From assembly GCA_020091685.1 (NCBI GenBank), contig CM034607.1:32522983-32586982 (forward strand): a DNA stretch of 64,000 bases. The letters run 5' to 3'. Shown in pieces: positions 13,100 to 25,491 of this stretch. The stretch comes from Lutjanus erythropterus. Taxonomy: Eukaryota > Chordata > Actinopteri > Lutjaniformes > Lutjanidae. Position 1 is the stretch's first letter, and each line of letters starts with the position of its first letter. The notes beneath the pieces are model-generated. The model ran no database searches. It saw only the letters and a program-made list of their open reading frames with translations, and had not been told where the DNA came from. The position numbers and the translations under genes were made by a program.

Positions 13100-14310
13100 G
13101 CTCATTTGCTTTCTCACTAAGAGTTAATTGAGAGGACTGATATCACGTTCGTGTCTGGAGGTTAAATATGAAGCTATTTCTAGCAGCTGGCTAGCTTAGC
13201 TTAGCATAAACAGAGGGCAACAATGTAACAATTGGTTCTGACCAAAAGAAACAAAATCCAGCTACCAAAACCTCTAAAGCTCGAGTCCATATAGCGTTTT
13301 ATTATTTAGTGCCAGTGACTTTTTAGAAAACTGTTCCACATGAGGAGAGCTTCTCTGCTGCAGCACGTGTCTGTCTGGAGAAAAGGCACTGCGCACAGTC
13401 TCAAACTTTTTTTTGTGCAGCCACTTGAGGAACTTGTAGTTGAAAATCTCAGAACTTTTCAGAAAGGCGCTGGTCTTGTCACTGTAGTTTTTTTTTTTTT
13501 TTTTTTTTTCCCCAAGCAGCCAAACATATATCAGATGGGGACTTGGTAACCAAGAAAATGGAGGAGAAACTCGTTCTGTCCATAATATGTTACTGTTACT
13601 GGTACGGGTTTTCCTTTAATCACCCTGCTACTAGTAGTCAACTGGCAACCTGTTAGCCTTTTCCAGGCCTTTAATGACCTAAATCCATCCCTTTGATCAT
13701 TTATAATTAGAAAAAAGGTGTAAATAAATAATTCCTTCAAATTAGAGAGATAGTAATAAGCCCATTCAGTGGTTCTGCCTGTTGCTAAGTTCAGTCTGTT
13801 CAAACGGAGGGAAACTGGGAGAGTCAAAGTGAAAAAAATGTTGAACACAACAGTGTTCATTAAAATAACAAAGCACTTTAATCAAGAAAAACCGGTGCAT
13901 TGTTTTCCTGTACTTTTGTACGTTTGTAAAAATATTGCAAATATTAATAAAGTGGAGAAAAAATGAAAAGATGCATCATTTTACACTTTTAAATTTCTAA
14001 CTTTACATTTCAGACATTGACACTTTATTTATTTATCTATTTATTTTTAATCTGGCCCTACTAAAAACTCCAGCTAATGTTCATGAAAGCATGAAATAAT
14101 CTGATGCATAATAAAGTAAATGAAGTAAACAAATGAGCCGTAAGATGATTGAATTTGTGAGCTGTGGATTTGTTGGTAGATAGAGCACCAGGCTGTATCC
14201 CTCTTTATCTATTGTTTGTGCTAAGCTAAGTTAGCCAGCTGCTAGCATTGGCTTCATACACAGCAGACTTCTGAAACAACTCATCATTTCAAAAGCAAAA
14301 TGTGTAAACA
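13100..14310. mobile_element. Inverted pair of family N repeats
   Basis: The left arm (13100-13340; AATATGAAGCTATTTCTAGC, then GCAGCTGGCTAGCTTAGC) has an inverted counterpart at 14150-14310 (GCTAAGTTAGCCAGCTGC, then CATTGGCTTCATA). The roughly 800 bp between includes a long T run (13489-13510). This looks like one element with long diverged arms, or two copies inserted head-to-head. Confidence 0.5.
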
Positions 14311-14533
14311 GCTATCATAAAATTATTTAAAGTCATGAGGTATAGAGGTAATAAAACAATGTTAAGTTTATTTTTGTGCTATTAAAGGGCCTCCAGGAAC
14401 CCAAACAGAACATCAGGGTTAATGAAAGCTTCCAGTTATGATTTAGAACTGGTCATTAAAAGCATTTGGCATGAATGTTTAATTCACTTAATGAGTTTTC
14501 TGGGATGTTTTAATGCATCAGGCCTGGTATCCT

Positions 14534-14820
14534 CTAACAGCTTAAAACAAGAAGAGTATTAATGTGGGCAGGTGGAGAAGCTACTGCGGATGCCTGGAAT
14601 ATGAGAAGCTCGCCGATGACTGCGAACAAACTGCCAGTTCTCGGCGGCGGGTGCCAACGCGGCGCTCCTTCCGGTCGGCGAGGCAGTATCAGCAGGGTGG
14701 AACAGCTCCTGAAAGGAGTCCAAGCTTTCACTCGCTCTCGCCCTGCAGTTCTGAGCCATTGGCTTCGACAATCCCACCAAGCCTCAGCTGGGAATTTTTC
14801 AAACCACAATTAATACACTG
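14534..14820. other. GC-rich block open in several frames on both strands
   Basis: Two plus-strand and two minus-strand frames stay open over about 220-280 bp, because the block is GC-rich with few stop triplets. One plus frame gives a Cys/Arg/Ser-rich peptide (SYCGCLEYEKLADDCEQ, then SSRRRVPTRRSFRSARQ). No domain recognised, and clear splice sites are lacking. A conserved regulatory element or an exon of an unknown transcript are both possible. Confidence 0.3.
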
Positions 14821-14845
14821 AGCAGTGTAGCATGGCCATGAGGAG

Positions 14846-14890
14846 AGGAGGAGGAGGAGGAGGAGGAGGAGGAGGAGGAGGAAGAGGAGG
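14846..14890 (+). repeat. (GAG)n microsatellite
   Basis: About 14 GAG units with a few interruptions at the 3' end. Confidence 0.95.
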
Positions 14891-16037
14891 ACAGTGGAGG
14901 AAATTGGTCAAGAGGAAATAAATGAGGTGAAAGAGAAAACATGCTCGAAGAAAAGTTGAATTTCTGGATTTGATAGAAAAATAGTCAAGGCATCACAAAT
15001 GTAAAGAAAATATTATGTCAGCTTGGTGTTGTGCTGGTTGAATAAATCTATGAGCTTCCAGCGCTCTGAAAGTTCATTTGGGAGGTCAACATAAAAAGAC
15101 AACAGCAACAGAGGAAACATGGCAGAAAATCATTAACTCCCGACCCAAAACATATATTTAACACACTGTCACACACTGTTGTCCACTCCTCGCTTAACAA
15201 CAGGAGCATCTAGTGCTGAACATGTGTATAATCACCGCACTGTCTTTGAACGCAGCGCATCCACTGACTCTATCTGTGCTCCTGTCACTACAGCTTCTTC
15301 TATGACAGAGTATTGATTGGACTCAAGTTTCTCTCTCCTCTCCGACACCTGACAAAGTCTCTTCTCCTGTCTCCCCGTCTCCTGTCTCCCTCTCTCACGC
15401 TATTTACATCAGCATGCACATTTTGAGCAGATTCTTCAAGTTTATGCAACAAGTTGATCAACAACCTTTTTCATTAATACGTGATGAGGTTGCATCATTA
15501 TTCTGCTCCAACCATCATTAAAGGGAGTTAGAAGTTAAACTTTGACACCAGTGCTGATTTTATATCTTAACACTATATAAAATGATTTTTAAAGAAGCCT
15601 ATTATCATGCAGTCAACAAAAAGTCTCTTTTTAAAGTGTTCTGTACTTCCTTAATTGAATCAGTTGCTATTATCAGCTGGTTTAATCAAACTGGAAAACA
15701 AAAACCTTCTGATTTTGTGACTTCGGACCTTATCTTACATCCGGTGCAAAGCGGGAGGCACAGTTGTCATTTTTGCCATGTCTGCAAGATAACAAATGAG
15801 GGCAAGGACTGTGTGCAGGACAACTAAAAATGAAGGCGTGGCCAGGCACATTAGCTATCTTGTGCGTGACGCATTGGAGTTGAATCCACTGGCAGCACAG
15901 AGCTGCTAAAACCTGGTTGAAGCGTGAAGTCTGTGGCGCAGTGGGTCCGTCTGCACAAGACAGCTGCAGGCGTGTTTGGCTGAAGCAAACCAAAGTCTCC
16001 ACCATCACAAAACACCTTCATTTATGTTAAACAGCGT

Positions 16038-16058
16038 GCATGTGTGTGTGTGTGTGTC
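16038..16058 (+). repeat. (TG)n microsatellite
   Basis: Short TG run. Confidence 0.85.
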
Positions 16059-16881
16059 TATAAAATTATTCTTGCAAATAAGGGATAAGGAATTATTGTT
16101 AGAATTATGAAGCCTAACAAATCTCAATAGACCTGCAACGTTCGCACAAGACGGGATCACAGCTGTCAGATCGCCTTTAACAGATCAGTCAGCATGACAG
16201 CTGGAGCAGCTGGAGTGTTTGTTTCTGCGTGTATATTGGGATCCAGAAAATTTAGGATTAAACAATTATGATCTATAACATGCGAGACGAACGAGACGTT
16301 ATACGTATCTGAGTACGAGACCGGCCCGACCCTGGGAGAAACAGCTCTGTGTACTTCTGTCAGAGCCTGATGCTGGTTTGATATATCCGTTAGACCCGTG
16401 CATAATTTCAAACTTCAGAAACACTTTCTGATTCTGTTTCCTACATGCACAGTAGTGTTAGCAGAATGGAGGAGTGGGATGGGTAAATGTAAAATAAACC
16501 ATTTACACATGAAACCTGCTTTGGAGACGTCCTGCTGTCTCCATATATCGCACGTTCTCATGCTTTCACTTCTCAAACCGCGAGAAAATCTTTTCTCTTT
16601 GTTTTCTCCAAGTAATCCCACCATCACGCTGCCATCACTTATTTCTCTGGCACACCTGCTTCTTAAAAGTGATGAGTCTGACTTTCTGATTGGTTTATTG
16701 CATGCTCACTCATGAATTAATCAAGGCACTTGTGCACAGCTGATAGGTGCATCAGCTTAATTAAGGCCGCGAATGTTGCAAAACTCACTGGTGTCAGTTT
16801 AAAATTATTTTTCTAGTTTTTATTTTATAGTCAAAGAATTTATTCCTCTTATCTGTGGAACTATTTATCCATGTAGTTAGT

Positions 16882-17205
16882 TCTGGTGTGAGTTACTGAG
16901 TGTTGGAGACATCAGCAGTAGAGATGTCTGCCTTCTCTCTGTTTTAATGGGAATAAATGGAACTCAGCTTGTGGTGCTCAAAGTGCCAAAAACAATACAT
17001 TTGAAAAATTCACCACCACCAGTGTCTCTTCCTAGAAATCATTACCCAGTTACTCAACATAATCCACAGACCTGAATTTTTCAAGAAGGCAGACGTCTCA
17101 CTGGTCGACAAATCTCAGCAACTAACAACTAACTAACAAAACTATCTAGATGTTTAAAAGGCACTACACGTAAGAGGAAATATATGGATTTCTGATTTGG
17201 TGTAA
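16882..17205 (+). mobile_element. Family C palindromic MITE, half copy 1
   Basis: Contains GAGATGTCTGCCTTCTCTCT, then CTTGTGGTGCTCAAAGTGCC and CAGTTACTCAACATAATCCA in the order shared with 41455-41765, 51979-52395 and 62110-62545. No coding capacity. Confidence 0.65.
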
Positions 17206-18987
17206 AGATCAGATCAAGACCAGATCAGATAGTAAATGATCTGATCTTGCTTTTGCATTTCCTCCTGGTATTTTTAGCTTGTTCTCGTTGTCCTCATTCA
17301 GATCGGATCTCTGTTCTCCAGAGCAAAACCTGCGTAATTTCAAGTTGAGGCAAATCAGCCCCAAACTCCCTCAAAAGAAATCAAGTTGTTTTGACAGTTG
17401 TTGAGTTCGGGGGAAACTTTATAAACCCTGTGAAACGCTGTCTACGCCATTCCTTAAATTATTTGTCCTCTCTTGTAAATTTGGCAAAAGTAATACATAA
17501 AGTTATTCCTTTCTCTGTATAAAAAAATATTTGTTGTTGGACTTTTTATCTTTTTGTGCTTTCACGGCACAGAGTAGATGCATAATCAGTAATGGGGGCT
17601 TGTCTCTTGTGGAATTCCTCCTCTCAACAACCTATATTTTACGTTAGCTAATAACTATCTGCATCAGTGTTGTGTTGTGTGCAGATGCCCGCACGTTGTA
17701 CGGGCTGCATTCACAACACAACACATTGTGGGCCAGACGCCCTCCAGATGTTGCCAGGCAGATCGTTAACATGCATTTTTCCTTACCTGGTTAATGTTCA
17801 CAGGTGCAGATTGCGTTTTAATAGCAGGTCTAATGTGTCATCAACAGATACGAGGTCCCGCCAGCTTTTTGCTTTTGTGCAGTCATCAGCTACAAATGCA
17901 ACGGGGTGTTTGTTTGTATTAATTGTTGTTTTTCATTCATTTCTGTGTTTTTTTGGCATCTATTAATGACTGCTGTCTGTGCTCCAATTTGCCCCTTGGG
18001 GACATTAGAGTTTTACTACTATTTTATTGCACTCTATTAATTAATTGAGCACCAGTAACTCTGATACATTACAGTGTTTGATTGCTGCTAAAATGACATT
18101 TGTGTTATTTAAATGGATTCATTTGCAGCCTCTGCTCAATATAAACCATGTAGTGTTTTTAATCAGGCCTCCACCTGGGAATAGTGCATTTATTATGCAC
18201 ATTTTAAACTTTATTTTGGTTGGTTTCCGGTGGACTGGTGGCATGTAACCCTGAGTGGAAGAATGCAGTAGAAGAAGAAGGACGAGGAAGGTAACACAAT
18301 GTCAAAGTGTATTAGAAAAATCTGTTTCCATCAGCCTTTATCACATCTTTTCTTCTTCGAAATCTCATCCTCTCCATTATGCATGAAATTGTGCATAAAA
18401 ACAAGTGGGTGGAAAACTACCGTCCTACCTACAAACTAACCCACATTGCTGCCTTTATGCTTTCCGCGCACACCGAAACACTGCATCCAGCCTTTTCTCA
18501 AACCTTCCCCAGCTTCCCTCTTCTTCTCCACTTACTTATTCAGATAGCTTCTGTTCTGCTCCCCTGGAAAGAGGTAAATAATTTCTTCCTCTCTTTCTAT
18601 AAGGGGGTTAGTGGATCCAAGCTCTCAGGAAGCTGCTTCTCTGAATATTTCCATCCTTCTTCACATACTTCCTCGATTCTGGCGGTTACCTGTGCCATAT
18701 TTCTCTCTGACTCACATCAAAGAATCTGTACGTTATTAGATGAGAGCCGTACTGGAGCTGTATGTGTTATGTATGAATGTGTTTTTAATGCACAAAACAA
18801 ATATGGGCACACATGTATACACACGCGCCGGTGTGAGTGCACACACAAACACATTGTCCCTGGGAATTAGATTAATGAATGGTGGGTGAGCAGCAGTGTT
18901 GGGCCGAGGCAGATTAATCTACAGCTATAGTCTGGCACGTCAAACACGGATTTGATGAATGGGAGCTTAAAGTGCATCTGTGCACAG

Positions 18988-19014
18988 ACACACACACAAA
19001 CACAAACACACAAA
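18988..19014 (+). repeat. (CA)n-rich sequence
   Basis: Interrupted CA repeat (CACACACACAAACACAAACA). The cysteine/valine-rich reading frames over it are artefacts. Confidence 0.85.
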
Positions 19015-19584
19015 AGCGTGTGCAAACTGGTCACACACTCACATGCATGGACACTGATCCTGCAGGAGTCCATTTCATTTTGCACACAGAGCTAAAATGC
19101 CATGCTAATTGTGGCTGTGTGTGGGCCAGCCTTGGACGAGGACAGAGATGGGCACAAATAAATAAAAAAGTATCTTGTCACAACTTACAAATACTAAATG
19201 TTGGTACGTAAAATGTGTTTAATTTAAGATACAAATATACAAACTGATATGATCAGTTTTTTAGTCGCCTCAGTACCCATGACCTTAAAGCCTCTACACT
19301 GAAACAATGAGCTCTGTCAGTTTCCCACGTCATAGATTTGAAGTGAAGCTGTGAATTCATAGGTGCATGCTGGGTGGTTTCAGCCCATCCTCACCAGCAA
19401 AATGGCCAGTCGTCTGTGCAAGCAGCTTACTTACGTCTAGCGGCCATTGTAATCATCATGACGGTCGCTGTATAAATAGCAAGAAAGCCCGCGTAGGGAG
19501 GGACGGGTCAAACGCAGGACAGTCAGCTTTGACTTATTTAAAGTTTCATGTTTTTGAAACGCACAACAATGACGAGTCCCGTCC

Positions 19585-19835
19585 TCCACTGTGAGTTGAT
19601 CAGCTGTTTATAACTGTCAGCTGTATGTCAGTGTAAAGCTAAGCCTGTCATCCATACTCTGGAGTTCAATTACTGTCTCACTCCAAGCCTCATAAATCAT
19701 ACACAGACACGTACTCATTTGGCGAACATTCAGTATTCTTTGAACTCTAACTAAGGTTAAACAGGCAAACAAAAACAGTTATTCTGGCTGGAATGCAAAT
19801 TTCAAAAGAGGACACTGCAGCTGTAGTGTTTAGGG
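19585..19835 (+). mobile_element. Family G partial copy
   Basis: Shares GATCAGCTGTTTATAACTGTC and the GACTCATT..GAACATTC region with the internal part of 48292-48988; its ends are missing. Confidence 0.55.
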
Positions 19836-21796
19836 TTGGATACCGTTCACATTGGAACCATTACAGTACCAATAAAAAATATAAATTCTGTTTAAATTTC
19901 TCAGTTTCAACATTGTTTTTTAGTTTGAAAGATTTATCGTTTATTTAGAGCAATTTCCCTCCTCTGGTCTCAACAGTCTTCGGCCTGTCAGTAAGTCACC
20001 AGGGCAACGTTGTCATTTATTTTGCAGAGGAAGCGCACGCAACATCCTTGCTGATATGTCGCTGCCCTTGTTACCACCACTAATTACTAATACTAATTAA
20101 TCTCACACACCGTTGTAGTGCAGTAAATATCATATTAGTGAGGAGTTACCAGCTAATGCTAGTAAAAATGCAAAGCCAAACATGACATTTAACACAACCC
20201 AGTTATCTTCAACTACAACTTATCCAACGAGATAATTAATCACCTGAAGATGTCACTGTTTAGACGCTGGCTGCAGGTGAGCTAATGTTATTAGTTGCAG
20301 CTGCTATTACAGCGGTGGACTCTTTAGCTTTTAGTTATACTGTATTGTGTGTTTTGTTAGTTGTGTTGCCTTCACCAGCTTTGCATTTCACATTACATAT
20401 ACTGCAGCAAGTGTCTCTCTCTTTCCTTTTTTCTCTGTAGTCTCTAATCCTCTCTCACCCAGATGCATATTGAACTTTGGTGCAGATTGATTTTCCTTTA
20501 AATCTGCATTTTAAACACATTTGATTCAAACACTGCCCATCTCTGAATGAGGACAGGAGCACAAAGGAAACAAAAAAAAAAAAATTAACCCTCCTCTCCC
20601 TCCAACTACAAAATTCCCACTTTTCAGCCCCGACATGTTTTGGCAGCTGTGCGATACGGTGCAAGAATGTACCCTCTGACTGCTTCTCCTCAGGTAAATC
20701 TTCCACACCAGTCACACATATTTCTCAATTCTCCTGTGCAGCTGTGTGCCCATATGTGTGTCCTCTGGGGATGAATGTCACCGAGCTGCATCTGGCGAAC
20801 CGCACTCCAAACCTGCACTACACTCTGTCAAGCGCAGAATAACAAGTGATAGGAGTGTTGAGCGCTGGGTAGTAAGTATACTTTCTGCTGCCATATGTGG
20901 TCGGATCCCCCCCCCCCCGCCACCCCACCCCTCAAGAATAAAAGTGGCACAACAGCTTTTGGATTCAACTAGCTGACGACGACAAAACGCCGACTGGAGC
21001 AGCAGCAGCGGGCAGCTTCTTCACCGGCGTTTGCTGTGATGTGGCGCAGCTTGAAGTCCTTCAAGTAAATGGTGACTGATTGTCTCGGTCATACAGTTGC
21101 TTGTAGCCCTGCAGCTAAAAGGCGACTGCAGCCAATAAGCACCTGTGATCCGATGCTAATGCTATTCCAGACTGAGGCAGAGGAGGCCAGTTATGATCCT
21201 GGAGAGAGCAGGGTTCAGTCTAAGTAATGAAACTAGTCCAGGCAGCCAGAGACACACAAACACACACCCACACACAGATAATAAGCTGCCTCGATCCTCC
21301 ACTTGTCACAGCAGCGGTAGCCTCATGCTGATTTCACCACTACTGATCTATTTCAGTTTGCTGATCATTATAGCGCACCTCTGTTGGTTAGCCACAGCTA
21401 ACAACCTGCAGACAGCTCACTGGGACTCCTGAGCGCTGTGGAGTCTGTATAAATTACTGGAATCACTGGAAGGTTTACTGTGGAGATAACTAGCAGTCCC
21501 GAGCCTAACTGACCACTCAGATTTTCTGCGGCCATTGTGAGAGACTTCTGGCTGTGATTTGAGAGAGAAAACATTCTGTCTGAGGTGAAGGAGATCACAC
21601 GCAATTAATGCACCGCGGGTTGTGTTCCTGATGACTCGGGCTGCGATTGGAGCAACCTGCCGTGAGCCTGTCATGTAAGTTGCATTCGCTGTCAGCTGAC
21701 ACATCACATCTAACGCCTGGAAGATTATTCATTAGCGTCTTTTATCAGCTTCAGCAGAAGAAAGAGGTGATGTCCCACCTCTTTAGGTGTGTCCCG

Positions 21797-22089
21797 TGCA
21801 CAGTTGGGGAGTAACGGATCACATGCGACAGAAGAGGTAATCAGATTACAGATACGTTTAGTAAAAACGGGGATTATTAGTAGGATTACAATTTTAAAAC
21901 ACAGAACGATATACCATCATGCAGAGTGTACAGAGATGCCGATTCATTTTCATAACTCTCCAGTGAAAAAATGCTTCATCGAGTGGAAATTTCATCATTT
22001 TCTGTTTTCAAATTGATCAATAAATTGCGCACAATAGAAGAAAGAACAGCTGGACAAATTAATAAACCAAACAACGATCATAAAACACT
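21797..22089 (+). mobile_element. Family K repeat, copy 1
   Basis: Begins AGTTGGGGAGTAACGGATCA, the counterpart of TTTGGGGAGTAATGGATTAC at 54535, and continues with alternating GATTACA motifs. A family F element follows immediately. Confidence 0.5.
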
Positions 22090-22359
22090 TAGAGCTGCAA
22101 CAATTAATCTACTATTTAATTAATCTGCATCTATTTTCATAATTGATTAATCATTCTGAGTCACTTTTTGATTAAAAAACAGTCAAAATGATCTGATTTC
22201 AACTTCTTGTGAATATTTTCTGGTTTCTTTACTTCTCTCTGACACTAAATTGAATATCTTTGGGTTGAGGACGTTGTCTTGGACTTTCGGAAACACTGAT
22301 CGACATTTTTCACTGTTTTCTGACTTTTTATGGACCAAACAATAGATCAATGAACAGTC
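22090..22359 (+). mobile_element. hAT-type MITE family F, copy 1 (right end missing)
   Basis: Starts TAGAGCTGCAACAATTAATC, as at 51068. The interior carries the family motif (GAAACACTGATCGACATTTTTC) also seen at 56540. The right inverted end is absent, so the edge is approximate. Confidence 0.6.
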
Positions 22360-22954
22360 AATACACTACTAACACGTGTACGTCACTTCGAAATCATTGC
22401 TGTTGTTTGTCTCGCCCAGCTTTTGATTCATTCATGTTTTGGGGGACTGGCATCCTTACTTTTATTTCTTTGCTGCCTGGTGCTGACATAAATATAACCC
22501 ATTCCCATTTCTGAAGCCTGTTGAGACCTAGCAAGGCTAGCTTAGCTGGGTTTGTTTTTAGCCTGGTTGCTAGCTAGCGAACGCCACCGTAACAGCTTAT
22601 CATCATCGCGGCTGTGTGTGGACATTGTTTGCCGGCATACTCGCAGTTTCAGGACGACATCAAACGGCTGAGAAACGACCTCACCAACAAAAACAAGCTT
22701 ATTCTGGAGTTTTCGTTGGTTGCCACTACCCAAGCTAAACATCTCGCCCATCTGCCCAGCACCCCCTGTCTTATAAGCTAGTATATGATAGCATTTAGCA
22801 TCTGTAAAGTTGAGGGGAAATGGGACGTGGACAAGAGCAGCACTGTGTAGAAGTTTTGTCTTGTCAAGTTATTCCCACCCCAACATTCACGTTATTGTTA
22901 AAAACTTTGCTCTTTCCTTCTCTGCTTTTTCTCTGCAGCACTTTTATTGCCTTT

Positions 22955-23030
22955 ATTGAATTTTGTGCCCTTCATTATTGCACTCTAACTGTATTGAATT
23001 TTGTGCCCTTCATTATTGCACTCTAACTGT
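22955..23030 (+). repeat. Perfect 38-bp tandem duplication
   Basis: Two identical 38-bp units starting ATTGAATTTTGTGCCC, at 22955-22992 and 22993-23030. No base differs, so the duplication is recent. Confidence 0.97.
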
Positions 23031-23201
23031 ATTTCATGTATCTCATTTATTTCTATTTTAATTGGTTTTTAAATGTTGTTCTAATGCATTTCTTTGTCTT
23101 GCGTAAAGCAATTCAATTGCCTCACGGTCTGAGAGGTGCTATGCAATTAAACTTGCCTTGTATTCCAACCAAGTTGTAATTGAAAATGAACATTAGTTAC
23201 T

Positions 23202-23272
23202 CAAGGTCCAGTGTGAAAGATTTTCATTAGTTTACAATCACCTAAAAAATTTAAATTGTGTTTTTTTTGTTT
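23202..23272 (+). repeat. Family R fragment, plus strand
   Basis: AAGGTCCAGTGTGAAAGATT, then TTACAATCACCTAAAA matches the reverse complement of 33470-33624. Only the first part of the family is present. Confidence 0.5.
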
Positions 23273-24133
23273 AGACATGTAAAGATGTCTTGTGTGTCTT
23301 GCAAAAGAGATAACAATAGAACATTGTATGAACATTAGTTTGACTTTTAATGATTTTGCACATTTGCCATTTCCATATTAATATATTCATGCTCCAGCGA
23401 TTAAGAACTGCACGTCCAAAAATTCAAGGATGTGTAAAAGACAGATTAAAACATGTTTAACATCAATGGAAGACTTTTAAGGCCTGTTCAGACATTACGC
23501 AATGTGAGCGGCACTTGTTACTTGGTTTAGCGCACATTGAAACAGGTGTTCAAGGATGTCAGAGTTTTCAAAACCCGTGTTCATCATATAGGCTGCAGAT
23601 ATTACCTACATACAAGCTGCTACCCGATGTGGCTACTTGGTTGGAAACATGTTTCGATACAAGCGTGAAAGTTGTGTTGCATAATTCAGGGATTACACAC
23701 ACACACTTAATATGAGTTTTTCCACCATTTTGCTTTTCATGCATGGCTGGCTCGCTCATTTCAATTGTCACAGCTCCGTGTCGTGACTGACGATGCTCAT
23801 TAGCTGGGCTATAATCACTCTAAACCACAGCCTCTTGGGACTTATTACTTTAGTATAGGTTAAGCTCCAAAAACTCAAATAACTACCATAATGAAACCCT
23901 CCCCGCCTGCTGTATGCCGCCGTTCACTCCACATCTCCAGCTTGCGTCGCAGGTTTTCTGCTGAAAAACCACATTATCCGTCCGTAATTACAAGTCATGA
24001 AATAAATAAACATCTCAGCCCTTATATAAACTTAATAAACACATGCAGCTACAGCTCTGAATGCAATTTGGACACAGATAATTGCCGCGCAGGTAGTCGT
24101 GGAGTATTTGAAAGATACACCGAGCTTTATTTA

Positions 24134-24153
24134 GTGTGTGTGTGTGTGTGTGT
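24134..24153 (+). repeat. (GT)n microsatellite
   Basis: Ten GT units. Confidence 0.95.
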
Positions 24154-24589
24154 CTGTGAGAACAAGCAGCAGAATAAACTGCGCACATGCCTACAGGCTT
24201 CACCGCGGCTCTGCCTGGTCTTCAGCCCGTTCTTGGCTGGAGTGCCACTCCTGAGTCGCACTGGTGAGAGGCTGGTGGGAGGTACTCAGCACAGAGTGAG
24301 AAGATTACTGTGATTGAGACTTTAATCACATGACCACGTAGCTGGTGATGAGATGGTTGTCTTTGACTGAATCTGTAATTTTCTTACTATGATCATTACG
24401 ACAGGCTCACGGGGGATAAGAGCTGTAATGACTTGAAGATGACGAGTCCATTTTTTCTGTTTCCTGGCAGGTTGAAGCTTTTCCTCTTTCTTCATGTGAT
24501 TACAGAGGCGGACAGTAGTTAGAGGAGAGAAAGGAATAACATAAAGAGAAGAATATTATAGAATCTTTCTCCATAACTGAAACTAAGAC

Positions 24590-25491
24590 CTGGTTGCACC
24601 AACAAAGATTCATTTAATCTAAAATTAGTCCTAATCACAGTTAAGCAAAACTAGGTTTAAAATGAGTAAATCCAGATTTAAGATTAAGTACAGCTCTGGT
24701 GCACAATTAAAAAGTAATTTGAGTAAATTCAAGCTCTAGTGATGCAAACTGACTGAGTGCTGTTGGGACCTATAAATATAAAAGAGGAGTTAAAGCAAGT
24801 TAAAAAGTGAAGTATTAAACACTAAATTGTTTGCTAGATAGCCAGAAAATTATAATGTTGCATTGTTTGTGAGCTAGATAAAAGGGAACCAAAAAAACAT
24901 GTTCTATTGTTTGCTAGCTAACTGAAAAGTAAAACAAAACAAAAATTATTGTTTGCTAGTTTGCTAAAAAGTGAACCAAAGGTTACACTGTTTGCTAGCT
25001 ATCTGGAAAGCCAAAAAAATTATGCATTATCTGTGAGCCAGCTAAAAAGTAAAAGGTTATATTGTTTGCTAGCTAGCTGAAGAGTTAGTTAGCCTGGTTA
25101 TCATACTCATGATGGCTCATCAGAGAAGCTCTTATTTCTCTTTATTATCAACTGGAATGAAAGAAAGAACGGACATGTCATACAAGTAATTTGGGATGAG
25201 CCAGTCTCTTAACTTTTCTTTGGAGGAACTTGAGTATTTTTCTAAATCCATCTTAAAAATGCAGCTCTTTTAAAAGTTAAACCTCCTCAAGTGAGTTTAA
25301 AGTTAATGTAACAAAGTTTAAATTGGAGTTTACCATGTTGATGCAAGATAATTAAATTTAATCCAGGGTTTAAAAGGTTTAAAATTAATCCTTCTTCATT
25401 TTGAGCTACTTTAGAATTTGGTGCAACATGATTTAAAGTTAAACCATGATTTAATCAGGTTTAAAAATAAAATCCTTGTTGGTGCAGCCCA
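24590..25491. mobile_element. Element Q: inverted ends and an internal minisatellite
   Basis: The left end GGTTGCACCAACAAAGATT (24592-24610) is matched by the right end AATCCTTGTTGGTGCAGCC (25471-25489) read backwards, 17 of 19. Subterminal regions are rich in TTTAAA/TTTAAT words on both sides. The middle holds about seven 40-bp tandem units. No coding capacity. Confidence 0.65.
24827..25090 (+). repeat. 40-bp minisatellite (TTGTTTGCTAGCTA units) inside Q
   Basis: Copies of TGTTTGCTAG or TGTGAGCTAG occur near 24829, 24865, 24909, 24950, 24990, 25030 and 25063, each followed by an A-rich spacer containing AAAAGT. Units diverge moderately. Confidence 0.8.

Noticed and set aside
18379-18870. 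163-residue plus-strand frame
   Set aside because: No domain, no homology recognised, ends in CA-rich repeat; antisense to a gene intron and of a length expected by chance here.
23891-24313. 140-residue frame with a VCVCVC stretch
   Set aside because: The stretch is the GT microsatellite; the rest shows no family features.
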